Assembly (NCBI RefSeq): GCF_000146165.2
Contig: NC_004347.2
Coordinates: forward strand, 2,790,001-2,854,000
Length of the DNA stretch: 64,000 bases
Direction of reading: 5' to 3'
From: Shewanella oneidensis MR-1
GTDB lineage: Bacteria; Pseudomonadota; Gammaproteobacteria; Enterobacterales; Shewanellaceae
Of this stretch, positions 24,119 through 32,983 are shown in pieces (positions within the stretch are counted from its first letter, which is position 1; each line of letters begins with the position of its first letter). The notes beneath the pieces were generated by a model. That model saw only the letters and a list, made by a program, of their open reading frames with translations. It did no database searches and was not told the origin of the DNA. A program made the position numbers and the translations under genes.

Positions 24119-24251
24119 GCAGCTCACTGACTCACTTGAAGTGATGCTTTTTAATCTTGGTGGGCGATTCCCTGTCAGTGAGCTGCAAGTAAAACCTATT
24201 CGCCATTTGTTATTGCTCTGTTTACGACTAAGGGGATCGTCCAATGTCTAA
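24108..24251 (+). CDS. -2 frame extension of the tail chaperone (Mu gp42-like)
   Basis: After slipping back two bases on the G-run the ribosome reads GGG AGC ATT AAG and stays open to TAA at 24249-24251, adding about 47 residues (IKQLTDSLEVMLFNLGGRFP is in the extension). The -1 frame stops after about 13 codons, so only -2 (or +1) gives a long product of about 164 aa. Fusion occurs just before the tape measure as in Mu. It has no start of its own and overlaps the next gene by 8 bases. Confidence 0.8.
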   Translation, partial: GSIKQLTDSLEVMLFNLGGRFPVSELQVKPIRHLLLLCLRLRGSSNV

Positions 24252-25905
24252 AAAGCTTGTTACCGATATTGTATTAAACCTATCGGGTAATTTATCTGAA
24301 AAAGCCATTCGTTACGGCGATCAAATAAAAAATCTAGGCGAAAAGAGCAAAGTCGGGTTTGGGATGATTAGCTCTTCTGCCGCCGCCGCTAGCCGTGGCA
24401 TTGATACCTTTGGTAATAGAGCAATTTTAGGTGTTAGTGCTGGTGCGATAGCCTTTGAAAGAACCTTTATCAAAACAGCTGCTGAATTTGAGCGTTATCA
24501 AATCATGCTTAATAAGCTGCAAGGCTCTGAGGCCAACGGCTTAAAAGCCATGGAATGGATCGAGAAGTTTACTCAAGAAACCCCTTACGGCGTAAACGAG
24601 GTGATGAACTCGTTTATTCGTTTAAAAGCATTTGGCTTAGACCCAATGGATGGCTCGCTGCAAGCAATTGCTGACCAAGCGGCAATGATGGGCGGTACCG
24701 CTGAAACGGTTGATGGTATAGCGCTAGCATTGGGGCAAGCTTGGACAAAGGGAAAATTACAAGGTGAAGAAGCATTACAGTTATTAGAGCGCGGTGTTCC
24801 TGTTTGGGATTATTTAATTAAAGCGAGTAAAGATTTAGGTAAAAATAATGGTGTTGGATATACAGCAGCACAATTACAAGATATGGCATCTAAAGGATTA
24901 CTGACTCGTGATGCTATTAAGTCGCTTATAAAAGAAATGGGTAGCGCTTCACAGGGTTCATCTAAAAAACAAATGGAATCATGGAATGGCATGATTTCAA
25001 ATATGGGTGACGCTTGGACAATATTTAAAAAAGATGTAATGAGTAGTGGCGCATTTACTGTATTAAAAACTGAATTGGGCGGTGTTTTAAAACAATTAGA
25101 TGAAATGAAGAAAACAGGCGAGTACGACAAGCTTGTTGAAAAAGTAGGTAAGGATTTAGTCGAAGGATTTAAAACAGCAGCAGAAGCAGCTAGAGGTTTA
25201 AGGGACGTAGGTCGTGATTTATTGCCCATTCTTAAGGCTATTGGTTCTGGCGCTTCGGCCATTGCTGATGCTGTTGGTGGTTATGAAAACTTAGCAAAGA
25301 TTTTGTTATCTGTTTACATGCTAAATAAAGCGCTACGAATCGGTGCTCCATTGTTAAAAGGTGCAATTGGTGCGGGTGGTTTTGTATTTGATAAAGCGAC
25401 AGGCGGTTTAGGTGGTAAAGGGAAAGGCGGTATTTCTGACCTAGGTGTAATGCCTGTTTATGTAGTCAATATGGGTGCGGGTGGTATGGGCGGTGGCTTA
25501 CCTGATGGTGTTGATCCAACAGGTACTAAAAAGGGAGCGTCAAAAGCTTCCCGTATTTTTAATCTTCAAAATCTTGCGGCTCTAGGTACTGTTGGATATG
25601 CGGCCAATATGACTTATCAAAATCCTGATGACTGGTTACCGTTTAATCTACGCCGTAAATCAGAGCTTGATCCTACGGCATTGCATGGCATCCCCGCTGC
25701 ACCTGGTCTGCTTGATGTGCTCGATGACTTTAAAAGATGGTTTGCGGGTTCGCCCTCACCCGATGCCGCCAATGTAGTAAATGCAATGAATACCGTTGGC
25801 AGCAAGTTGGCGCTGGATATCTCGGTATCGGATGACCGCATTAAAGTTAAGCCTAAGTCTATCCCGCCTGGCATTGTGATCGATGCCGACACCGGCACCA
25901 ACTAA
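24244..25905 (+). CDS. tail tape measure protein
   Basis: A 553-aa tape measure protein that sets tail length. It contains the conserved tape-measure domain at about 75-250 (FERYQIMLNKLQGSEANGLK, then GVPVWDYLIKASKDLGKNNG) and a glycine-rich hydrophobic middle at about 370-430. It is shorter than Mu gp42 (about 750 aa), predicting a shorter tail. AAGGGG precedes the ATG. Bases 24750-25600 are AT-richer than the surroundings. Confidence 0.92.
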   Translation: MSKKLVTDIVLNLSGNLSEKAIRYGDQIKNLGEKSKVGFGMISSSAAAASRGIDTFGNRAILGVSAGAIAFERTFIKTAAEFERYQIMLNKLQGSEANGLKAMEWIEKFTQETPYGVNEVMNSFIRLKAFGLDPMDGSLQAIADQAAMMGGTAETVDGIALALGQAWTKGKLQGEEALQLLERGVPVWDYLIKASKDLGKNNGVGYTAAQLQDMASKGLLTRDAIKSLIKEMGSASQGSSKKQMESWNGMISNMGDAWTIFKKDVMSSGAFTVLKTELGGVLKQLDEMKKTGEYDKLVEKVGKDLVEGFKTAAEAARGLRDVGRDLLPILKAIGSGASAIADAVGGYENLAKILLSVYMLNKALRIGAPLLKGAIGAGGFVFDKATGGLGGKGKGGISDLGVMPVYVVNMGAGGMGGGLPDGVDPTGTKKGASKASRIFNLQNLAALGTVGYAANMTYQNPDDWLPFNLRRKSELDPTALHGIPAAPGLLDVLDDFKRWFAGSPSPDAANVVNAMNTVGSKLALDISVSDDRIKVKPKSIPPGIVIDADTGTN

Positions 25906-25926
25906 CCGAAATTAAAGGAGCGTTAA

Positions 25927-27243
25927 ATGGCATTCGAAGACCGTTTAACCGCCTCGTTTCGAGGCGTTGAATTTTTACTCGAAGAGGCCGATGGTGAAAG
26001 CGGCCGTCGTGCGATCCCCCACGCGTACCCCAAAAAAGAAATTGGTTACACCGAAGATAACGGCAAAGTACTCACCCAAGAGCGTATTAGTGGCCGTGTA
26101 GTGGGTGCCGACTATTTTGAGCAATTGCAAGCACTGCTTGAGGCATTAAATAAGCAAGGGCCAGGTGAATTAGTTCACCCTTGGTTTGGTATTCGCAAAG
26201 TTCAAATTGGCAAGGTTAGCCACAAGCTGATTAATCGGGTTGATGGTACCGCCACTATTAGCTTTGAAGTGTTCGAAGTCGGTGAAAACTTATTTCCTAC
26301 TGCTAAATCGGATACCGCTAACCAAGTTAATACTGAGGCTGATGCTACAAAGGATGCAGTCAATAACGCTTTTGAGGGGGACTTTGATACAGGCACTCTA
26401 GACGGTGCCGGCGATATGGTAGATCAGTTTTTAGATGACCTCGATGAACTCACCCGCGGCTTGCCATCATTACCAGATGACTTACGCCAGTGGACGGATC
26501 GCTTAATGCGCACTAAAGACAGCGTAGGTGAGCTGCTTGCGTACCCTGGCGATTTAGCGCGTGAGACCATGGGCTTATTAGAAGACGTTAAGAGCGTAGT
26601 AAAAGACCCGATCCGCGCCCTTGATGTTTACGCCAATGTTCAAAGCCGTTGGCAAGGTGCTCGGGCAGAACTCGCTATTACGGGCGGCTTATCGCGCAAT
26701 ATCGCCAGTGAAGGCGGCGTGGCTTCGTCCGTACCTAAGTTTGCTAACCCCTCTAAAAATGCCGTGATTGCGGCCAATGCTGAGGCATTTAAAACCCTAG
26801 CATTACATAGTTCGGCAGTGTCGCAATGTTACGCCTTGGCCAGTGCTGACATAGTGCAAAAGCTGGATGATACCGAGCAAACCGTCGAGAGCTTATCGGG
26901 TGCAGAACGCAACGCTATTTTAACGGGCCAACAGCTTAAAAGCCTAGGCTATGGCATTGCCGACACTCTAGCCACTTATGCTGCTGATGCGGTTGAGGCT
27001 GGCAGTTCTGCCGTGTGGCGACAAATGCGCAAGCTACGCCAAGCAGTGCTTGCTGATACCCGCGAACGCGCTGAGCTATTACCGCAGGTAAGCTTATATC
27101 AAGCTAAACAGTCGGTGCCTGTGGCATTGGTGGCATGGCAGCAAACTGGTAATACCGAGCGCCGCGATAGCATAGTGCAGCGTAATGGCTTTGCTAACCC
27201 TGCGTTTATTTTGCCCACTGATACCGTAGAGGTGATCAGCTAA
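25927..27243 (+). CDS. DNA circularisation N-terminal family tail protein (Mu gp43/N-like)
   Basis: A 438-aa protein with the 'DNA circulation' N-terminal domain at about 1-95 (FEDRLTASFRGVEFLLEEAD, later HPWFGIRKVQIGKV). In Mu the N protein is a tail/baseplate component that links the tape measure to the hub. A weak 11-bp-period motif (TTAAA at 25912 and 25923) covers its ribosome site. Overlaps the hub gene by one base. Confidence 0.88.
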   Translation: MAFEDRLTASFRGVEFLLEEADGESGRRAIPHAYPKKEIGYTEDNGKVLTQERISGRVVGADYFEQLQALLEALNKQGPGELVHPWFGIRKVQIGKVSHKLINRVDGTATISFEVFEVGENLFPTAKSDTANQVNTEADATKDAVNNAFEGDFDTGTLDGAGDMVDQFLDDLDELTRGLPSLPDDLRQWTDRLMRTKDSVGELLAYPGDLARETMGLLEDVKSVVKDPIRALDVYANVQSRWQGARAELAITGGLSRNIASEGGVASSVPKFANPSKNAVIAANAEAFKTLALHSSAVSQCYALASADIVQKLDDTEQTVESLSGAERNAILTGQQLKSLGYGIADTLATYAADAVEAGSSAVWRQMRKLRQAVLADTRERAELLPQVSLYQAKQSVPVALVAWQQTGNTERRDSIVQRNGFANPAFILPTDTVEVIS

Positions 27244-28322
27244 TGAGTGAAGAGATTGTATTAAAAGCCGGTGGCAAGATTTACCAAGGTTGGACGAAGA
27301 TCGGCATTACCCGCTCGCTTGAGGCGATGTCAGGCGCATTTGATTTAGAGATGACCTATAAGTTTCTAGGTAACGATGCGCAGTACAAAGCTTTTATTGA
27401 GCCGATTAAACAAGGCCAAGCTTGCACTGTGGATATTGGCGGCGAACGAGTGATCACCGGCTACGTTGATGACTGGGTACCAAGCTACGACGAGTCAACT
27501 ATTACGATCAGTGTGAGTGGCCGCGATAAAACCGCCGACTTAGTTGATTGTTCTATCGACTACCCAAGCGGCCAGTTTAATAATCAAACCCTCACCCAAA
27601 TTGCAGATATCGTGTGCAAACCATTCGGCATTAAGGTGATCGTTAATACCGATGTGGGTGAGCCGTTCCAACGTATTCAAATCGAGCAAGGCGAAACACC
27701 GCATGAGCTGCTCGCGCGTTTAGCTAAACAGCGTGGTGTACTGCTAACCAGCGATACCTTTGGCAATTTAGTAATCACCCGTGCCAGCAAGACTAAGGCG
27801 GGGGTATCGTTGATTTTGGGTGATAACGTAAAAGCCGCTCGCGGCCGCTTTAGTTGGCGTCAGCGCTTTAGTAAGTTCACCATTAAAGCCGCAGGTGCTG
27901 CCCATGGCCAATGGGATAGCGCCGGTTTGCCCACAGTTGGCGGCATTAAAGCCGATGTAACTGATAGCGAGATTGGCCGCTATCGCCCGTTGATTATCGT
28001 TAATGAAGAAGTGACCACCGCAGAGGGCGCTGCTAAGCGCGGCCAGTGGGAACGCCAACGCAGCATTGGCAAATCCAATATGGCCGAGTACACGGTAACA
28101 GGTTGGCGTATTCCGCAAACGGGAAAGCTTTGGAATATTAATACCCTTGTGCCGGTGATTGACGAGATTATGGGGCTGGATGAAGAAATGCTAATTGCCT
28201 CGATCCTCTTTAGTGAAGACGATGCAGGCCGCTTAGCGGTGATTAGTGTGGTACGGCCTGACGCGATGGATATCCCAGCGCAGATCGTAAAAGATACCAA
28301 GTTAGGCGGTAGCACATGGTAA
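27243..28322 (+). CDS. baseplate hub protein P (Mu gp44-like)
   Basis: A 359-aa hub protein of the Mu P/T4 gp27-like fold. SLEAMSGAFDLEMTYKF and CTVDIGGERVITGYVDDW form the first barrel domain. Mu P is 379 aa. It overlaps the spike gene by 7 bases. Confidence 0.9.
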   Translation: MSEEIVLKAGGKIYQGWTKIGITRSLEAMSGAFDLEMTYKFLGNDAQYKAFIEPIKQGQACTVDIGGERVITGYVDDWVPSYDESTITISVSGRDKTADLVDCSIDYPSGQFNNQTLTQIADIVCKPFGIKVIVNTDVGEPFQRIQIEQGETPHELLARLAKQRGVLLTSDTFGNLVITRASKTKAGVSLILGDNVKAARGRFSWRQRFSKFTIKAAGAAHGQWDSAGLPTVGGIKADVTDSEIGRYRPLIIVNEEVTTAEGAAKRGQWERQRSIGKSNMAEYTVTGWRIPQTGKLWNINTLVPVIDEIMGLDEEMLIASILFSEDDAGRLAVISVVRPDAMDIPAQIVKDTKLGGSTW

Positions 28323-28963
28323 CTGAAACCTATATAAATAAGCTGCTTGCACCTATCCGACGCCGCATTACTGGCATGCTCACCCGTGCCGTAGTGAGTG
28401 GCATTGTAGAAGACCTACAGCGGCAAAATCTGCAAGTAAAAATGCACGCGGATGAATCAGCAGATAACATTGAGCGCTTTCAAAACTATGGGATGAGTTC
28501 GTACCCGCCAGAGGGTGCGGAAGCCATTGTTGCGGCATTGGGTGGCGCGTTATCTGGTTTAGTGGCAATTGCGGTTGAAGATAAAAAATTTAGGCCAAAG
28601 GGTGAAAGCGGTGATGTTTTTCTATACCATCTTGAAGGGCATAAGATACGCTTAACCAAAGACGGCAAAATCATCCTCACCGCGCAGGATGTGATCTTCG
28701 AAATCGAGAATTCCTTCACCATATCAACAACCGACGTTATTTTTAACGCCTCAGGTTCGTTCACTATCATCTCACCAGAAACATTAATCGACGGCCCGTT
28801 ACACGTCACTGGTGATATCTCAACTGACTTGGGAATAACAGCAGTTAATGGCATTACTTCAAACAGTGTGATCACTGGTTCTGATTTAAGCGCTAATAAC
28901 ATTAGTTATCTAGGTCATATCCATAAAGACGCAGAGAACAGGCCGACAACCGCACCTGAATAG
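28316..28963 (+). CDS. baseplate spike protein (Mu gp45-like)
   Basis: A 215-aa membrane-piercing spike: an N-terminal OB-fold (VEDLQRQNLQVKMHADESAD) and then a triple-stranded beta-helix of short repeats. The tip has LGHIHKDA, an HxH motif that in Mu gp45 and P2 gpV coordinates an iron ion at the point. Mu gp45 is 197 aa. Complete and in the expected place. Confidence 0.92.
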   Translation: MVTETYINKLLAPIRRRITGMLTRAVVSGIVEDLQRQNLQVKMHADESADNIERFQNYGMSSYPPEGAEAIVAALGGALSGLVAIAVEDKKFRPKGESGDVFLYHLEGHKIRLTKDGKIILTAQDVIFEIENSFTISTTDVIFNASGSFTIISPETLIDGPLHVTGDISTDLGITAVNGITSNSVITGSDLSANNISYLGHIHKDAENRPTTAPE

Positions 28964-28974
28964 GTTTGTCAGCT

Positions 28975-29421
28975 ATGAGCACCATCTTTTCTAAGATGTT
29001 GGAAAACACAGGCGTTATTGTTGAGGGTGGAATCGATGGTGAGATTTCCACCCTTGCTTTGATATCACTGTTTACCGATGCCCGCGCCGATGACTCCGAC
29101 ACTTTACCCGATAATTCAACCGACCTACGCGGCTGGCCAGGTGATACTTTTTCGGCTTCGCCTTGGGGTTCTAAGTTGTGGTTGGTGTACCGCGAAAAGC
29201 TTACCACCGATACCCGCAATAAAGCCGTGAAATACGCCCAAGATGCGTTAGCGTGGATGCTACGTGATGACGGTTATGGCGTAACCGCTAAGAGCGTGGT
29301 GGTGACAGGTTCTATCCCGCAGTTTCAAACCTTGGCTTTACATATCACCATCACCAAGCCAGATGATGAAGTGATTACTTTTACTGTGTCAAAACGTTGG
29401 GAGACGCAAAGTGCCGTATAA
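28975..29421 (+). CDS. baseplate wedge protein (Mu gp46-like, GP46 family)
   Basis: A 148-aa protein of the GP46 family, related to the gp25-like baseplate lysozyme-fold protein. The ATG at 28975 is chosen over a TTG at 28966. Contains GWPGDTFSASPWGSKLWLVY, a family hallmark. It overlaps the next gene by 11 bases. Confidence 0.88.
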   Translation: MSTIFSKMLENTGVIVEGGIDGEISTLALISLFTDARADDSDTLPDNSTDLRGWPGDTFSASPWGSKLWLVYREKLTTDTRNKAVKYAQDALAWMLRDDGYGVTAKSVVVTGSIPQFQTLALHITITKPDDEVITFTVSKRWETQSAV

Positions 29422-30478
29422 CGTACCAACGCTACGATCACTTATTGAAAGCGGTTTAATCGACATTGAAGCGTCGTTAGATACCATTCTGCCTAAGTTT
29501 GGTATTGAGCAGGCGCTGAATACCTCGGTAAGCGCCTCAGTGCGCGACCTATATGATTACCAAAGCTGGATAGTGCGGCAGATCATCCCATCGAATGAGT
29601 CAGAAGACCAAACCATTATTGATACTGCACGCTATGAAGGCGTGATCCAAAAGCTTGCCAGTAGCGCAGCTGGCCCCGTGACGTTCGCGGGTAATGTGGT
29701 AATCCCTGTTGATACTGTGATGACCCATGCAGATGGCCGCTTATATCGCGTAACGCTATCGAATACGCCGTCAGGCGGCAATGTGGTGGTGCAAGTTGAA
29801 GCGGAAGCAGCAGGTGCCGCAGGCAACCTTGTTGCTGGCGAAACGCTTACGCTAATTTCGACAGTGCCAGGCATTCAACCTAATGGCATTAGTGGCGGCT
29901 TAATTGGCGGTGCCGATCTCGAAACACCGGCTAAAGTACTCGAGCGTTTATTGTTCCGTAAGCGCAAACCGCCAACAGGGTCCTCTGTGCATGACTATGT
30001 GGGCTGGTGTCGTGAAGTGGCAGGCGTAAATCGCGCTTGGGCGATTGATTACTACCAAGGGCCTGCAACGGTTGGTTATGCGTTTGTTTTTGATGACCGA
30101 GTGGATATCTTGCCAACGTATCAAGACCAAGTGGCAATGGCTGATTATATCTATCGCCATCCCGACCCAGCCACAGGGGACGATGTTGGTCGCCCTGGTG
30201 GCATTGAGGCGGTATATATTCCGCTCACGCTGAAAACGACTAATCTTGCGATCACTATTACTCCTGATAATGCCGATTTACGCGATAGCGTAACCGCGAG
30301 TATTCAAGGTTATTTTAAAACCTTAAGCCCGGGTTCAACTCTATTACTAAGCGCAGTTCGCACGGCAATAGGTTCAACCATTGGTGTGACTGATTACACC
30401 TTGGATTTAGCCGCAGATGTTACCGCCACTACCACCGAGCTACACGCATTAGGAGCCATTACATGGGGCACTCCGTAG
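29411..30478 (+). CDS. baseplate J-like protein (Mu gp47-like)
   Basis: A 355-aa baseplate wedge protein of the J-like family (T4 gp6 relative). GTG start at 29411 with GGAG 7 bases upstream. AGNLVAGETLTLIST and VLERLLFRKRKPPTGSS are typical family blocks. Overlaps gp48 by 16 bases. Confidence 0.92.
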   Translation: MPYNVPTLRSLIESGLIDIEASLDTILPKFGIEQALNTSVSASVRDLYDYQSWIVRQIIPSNESEDQTIIDTARYEGVIQKLASSAAGPVTFAGNVVIPVDTVMTHADGRLYRVTLSNTPSGGNVVVQVEAEAAGAAGNLVAGETLTLISTVPGIQPNGISGGLIGGADLETPAKVLERLLFRKRKPPTGSSVHDYVGWCREVAGVNRAWAIDYYQGPATVGYAFVFDDRVDILPTYQDQVAMADYIYRHPDPATGDDVGRPGGIEAVYIPLTLKTTNLAITITPDNADLRDSVTASIQGYFKTLSPGSTLLLSAVRTAIGSTIGVTDYTLDLAADVTATTTELHALGAITWGTP

Positions 30479-31047
30479 CACAGTGGACTAACGCCTTATT
30501 AGCGCAAATGCCACGCGGGGTATTGTGGCAGCGCGCAACCTCGCTCGACTTATATAAGTACGCCCAAGGCTATGCCCCACGGCTAGAACGCGCCGAGCAA
30601 AGCGCCGATATTTTGCTGTTAGAGATGCGCCCTGAAACTACCTTGCAGCTATTGGATGATTGGGAAGAGTACTTAGGCTTACCTGAGTGCGCGGCCGAGC
30701 CAGTATCGAATATTGAGTACCGCCGCTATGCCGTAATTGAGAAGTATCACCGTAAAGGTGGTCTGCAAGCGTGGAACATCCAAAAGCTTGCCACTGACTT
30801 AGGTTTTACTGTTGAAGTGGATGAGGCGTTTCCTCACCACTGTTTAAGATCCTGCACATATCCACTATGGCCACCGCAATATCGTTACATCTTAAGAGTG
30901 ACGGTTTACGGCATCCCAGGTGCTTATATGACCTGTTTGGATGATGTGTTAACGCCTTTGCTAACTTCAGATGCCAGAGTGCTCGAATGCACACTTAATC
31001 GCTACAAAGTTGGTGGGCTTTATTACGAGTTTTATTACGCCGTTTAG
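30463..31047 (+). CDS. Mu gp48-like baseplate protein (DUF2313/YmfQ family)
   Basis: A 194-aa protein of the DUF2313 family, which connects baseplate and fibres. The LLLEMRPETTLQLLDDWEEY motif, followed by LGLPEC, is the family signature. It ends the tightly packed tail operon; a 65-base gap precedes the fibre gene. Confidence 0.92.
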   Translation: MGHSVAQWTNALLAQMPRGVLWQRATSLDLYKYAQGYAPRLERAEQSADILLLEMRPETTLQLLDDWEEYLGLPECAAEPVSNIEYRRYAVIEKYHRKGGLQAWNIQKLATDLGFTVEVDEAFPHHCLRSCTYPLWPPQYRYILRVTVYGIPGAYMTCLDDVLTPLLTSDARVLECTLNRYKVGGLYYEFYYAV

Positions 31048-31071
31048 GCAATTTTATTAGCAGAAAAATCG

Positions 31072-31101
31072 CTTTAAACAGCGTTTAAACCCAGTTTGAT
31101 A
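31072..31101 (+). repeat. 11-bp-period TTTAAAC array, copy 5
   Basis: CTTTAAAC, GTTTAAAC and GTTTGATA start at 31072, 31083 and 31094, with spacers AGC and CCA. It lies 10-40 bases before the tail fibre ATG. Confidence 0.6.
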
Positions 31102-31112
31102 GGAGATAGACC

Positions 31113-32840
31113 ATGCATCCTTTACGCAACGGTTCGCAAGCAACAGCAAGACCAGCAATAAAGCCTTTAATTGGCACTGCTGGTTGGTTCACTGAGTCTG
31201 GTGATAACAACGTCCCAAGCTACCCAGGTGCAGATTGGTTTAACCATGTGATCGCAGAGTTTCAGAATGCCTTGGCTGAGATGGGGGTTACGTTTGATCC
31301 AACAAAAGACGACCATTTACAAATCATATTTGCATACTTTAAGGATTATCTTGAACAGATAGGCATGACTGTAAGTGATAATGAGCAGGTACTACAGACA
31401 TTGTTTTCAGCAAGTGTTGTCCCTGCAAAATTCACTGCTGCGGCACTTTCATTTTTCAACTCTAAAAAATCTACTTCAATTTTAGGGGATTCAATTACCC
31501 ATGGTGCGTTTTCAGGCAATTTATTTAGCAATGGATGGGCTAGGCTTTTTGCAAGAGCACTTAATGCAGAATATGGCTCATCTAGCTATGGATTTACTCC
31601 GTTTTTAACGCTTGGAACTGGTCCAAATTTAAGCATAGATGTACATAATGTATCCATCTCTGCCGGTTGGGTTAATTTTGATAGTAATAATGCTGAGTCA
31701 GTAGTAACTGGGCAGTTTTTTAGATCGCAGGCAAGTGGAAATACTATTTCTTTCAATTTACCTACTTTTATGCCTCGGGGTAAGCTGCATTTTGTTAAAA
31801 AGCCAACCGGTGGTACTTTTGATGTTTCGATAAATGGAGTAGTTACAAACACCGTTGATACAAATGGTGTTTTAGATGAATTTTCATCTGTAGAGTTTGC
31901 ATTAACCGATAATGGCTTAGGTTCATGCACGGTTTTAATCACCACAACAAGCACTAATGATGTTGATTTTTTTGGTATTTCTTACCTTAGTTCGTCTTTG
32001 GAAACTGTATGCCATAATTTTAGCATCTCAGGCCGTCGGCTTAGATATGTTGGTGATAATGTGTTACAAACCGTCTGCGAAAATTCACACACTCTTATCA
32101 TGGCTTTAGGCCACAACGATTATGGCGAAACCGATTTGTCTTATCAAAATTCAGTATCTGCTAAAATTGATTTTTTGATAGAGCAAGTTAATGCTAACAA
32201 GGTGTTAGTAGTAGTTCCTGATTTTTGTTGGTCAGCGGATAAAAACAATTGGATGAGAGTTTTGCTTAAAAAATTAGCGACTCAAACTAATGGTGTTTAT
32301 GTGGATCTGCCATCTTCTCTGTTGAAAAATGATGGCTCTCCAGCTGATTCTAACCATTTGATTAACGTTTTAGGTATGTGGGTTGATGGTAGTCATCCAA
32401 ATGAGAGAGGAAATGCTTGGGTATTTGAGATGATAGGTAAAGCTATGAAGCTATCATGTACTAGCAAAGTCCAGACATTGGGAAATCATGATTATCGAGT
32501 ACCTTTACAGTTGTCTCCTGCTGTATCAATTAAAAACTCACTAACTACTACCCTGTCATCGGTTGTTAGAAGTGGAAATGCATTGTTGTTAAATTTTTAT
32601 ATAACTAAAAATACAGTAGAGCCAATTCCAGTAGGGCAATATGTCTTATGTTCCGGATGGCCTGATAGGTTTGATTTCTCTGGGATACAAGGCTCAGTTT
32701 TTCCTGTCATGCAAATCGACGGTTCTACTATTATTGGTGGTGTTGTTGTTAGTGCTTCTGGTGAGGTAGTCCTAAATATCACTTCCTTATCAGTGTATAA
32801 CGATCTTTATTTCCAAGTAGCAGTAGCTAGAAACAAATAA
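31113..32840 (+). CDS. tail fibre with SGNH-hydrolase domain
   Basis: A 575-aa fibre. Residues 1-85 (KPLIGTAGWFTESGDNNVPS) resemble the baseplate-attaching N-terminus of Mu-like fibres. The middle carries SGNH/GDSL esterase blocks: GDSITHG at 125-131 (Ser nucleophile), GHND at 333-336 and DGSH with Asp425/His428. An inserted beta domain lies at about 165-295 and a beta-rich tip at 450-575. It could deacetylate host O-antigen or capsule during adsorption. The gene is clearly AT-richer than the tail operon, a sign of exchange. No fibre-assembly chaperone or gin follows. Confidence 0.85.
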   Translation: MHPLRNGSQATARPAIKPLIGTAGWFTESGDNNVPSYPGADWFNHVIAEFQNALAEMGVTFDPTKDDHLQIIFAYFKDYLEQIGMTVSDNEQVLQTLFSASVVPAKFTAAALSFFNSKKSTSILGDSITHGAFSGNLFSNGWARLFARALNAEYGSSSYGFTPFLTLGTGPNLSIDVHNVSISAGWVNFDSNNAESVVTGQFFRSQASGNTISFNLPTFMPRGKLHFVKKPTGGTFDVSINGVVTNTVDTNGVLDEFSSVEFALTDNGLGSCTVLITTTSTNDVDFFGISYLSSSLETVCHNFSISGRRLRYVGDNVLQTVCENSHTLIMALGHNDYGETDLSYQNSVSAKIDFLIEQVNANKVLVVVPDFCWSADKNNWMRVLLKKLATQTNGVYVDLPSSLLKNDGSPADSNHLINVLGMWVDGSHPNERGNAWVFEMIGKAMKLSCTSKVQTLGNHDYRVPLQLSPAVSIKNSLTTTLSSVVRSGNALLLNFYITKNTVEPIPVGQYVLCSGWPDRFDFSGIQGSVFPVMQIDGSTIIGGVVVSASGEVVLNITSLSVYNDLYFQVAVARNK

Positions 32841-32845
32841 AATCA

Positions 32846-32888
32846 GACTATTATTTTGAGCAAAGATATATTGCTCAAAATAATAGTC
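32846..32888 (+). terminator. strong hairpin after the tail fibre
   Basis: An 18-bp perfect stem (arms 32846-32863 and 32871-32888) with a 7-base loop directly follows the fibre gene, and a pyrimidine-rich stretch (CTTCTTGCTTATTTTT) comes after it. It would end late transcription before the phage right end and the convergent topA gene. Confidence 0.8.
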
Positions 32889-32918
32889 CTTCTTGCTTAT
32901 TTTTCGCGGCGCGGCTCA
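32889..32918 (+). other. predicted prophage right end (attR)
   Basis: Read inward from 32918 on the - strand the sequence begins TGAGCCGCGCCGCGAAAAA. The end of phage Mu as I recall it reads TGAAGCGGCGCACGAAAAA: the same TG terminus, the same GC block and CGAAAAA at the same distance. Bases 32919-32923 (TCGGG) would be the 5-bp target duplication; its partner lies left of the window. The host topA gene begins 65 bases further on. Confidence 0.7.
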
Positions 32919-32983
32919 TCGGGCATATTGGCAATAGTGCTCATCCTAAATGATAACTTGCAAACATGCCCTTAAGGGCAAGC

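Larger units (their letters stand above)
1..32918 (+). mobile_element. Mu-like transposable prophage (left part missing, right end present)
   Basis: Every gene from the window start to 32840 runs rightward in the order of phage Mu: A, B, early genes, gemA, mor, lysis, head, tail, fibre. The left end, repressor and ner lie outside the window. The right end is placed at 32918 because the last 30 bases resemble the Mu right end and finish in CA. The structural module looks complete with no broken reading frames. Compared with Mu there is no second late activator, no invertible fibre region with gin, and no com/mom. Base composition is mixed: head and tail genes are moderately GC-rich, while 6235-6801, 7330-7614, 8142-8845, parts of the tape measure and the tail fibre are AT-rich, which suggests modular exchange. 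Confidence 0.95.
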
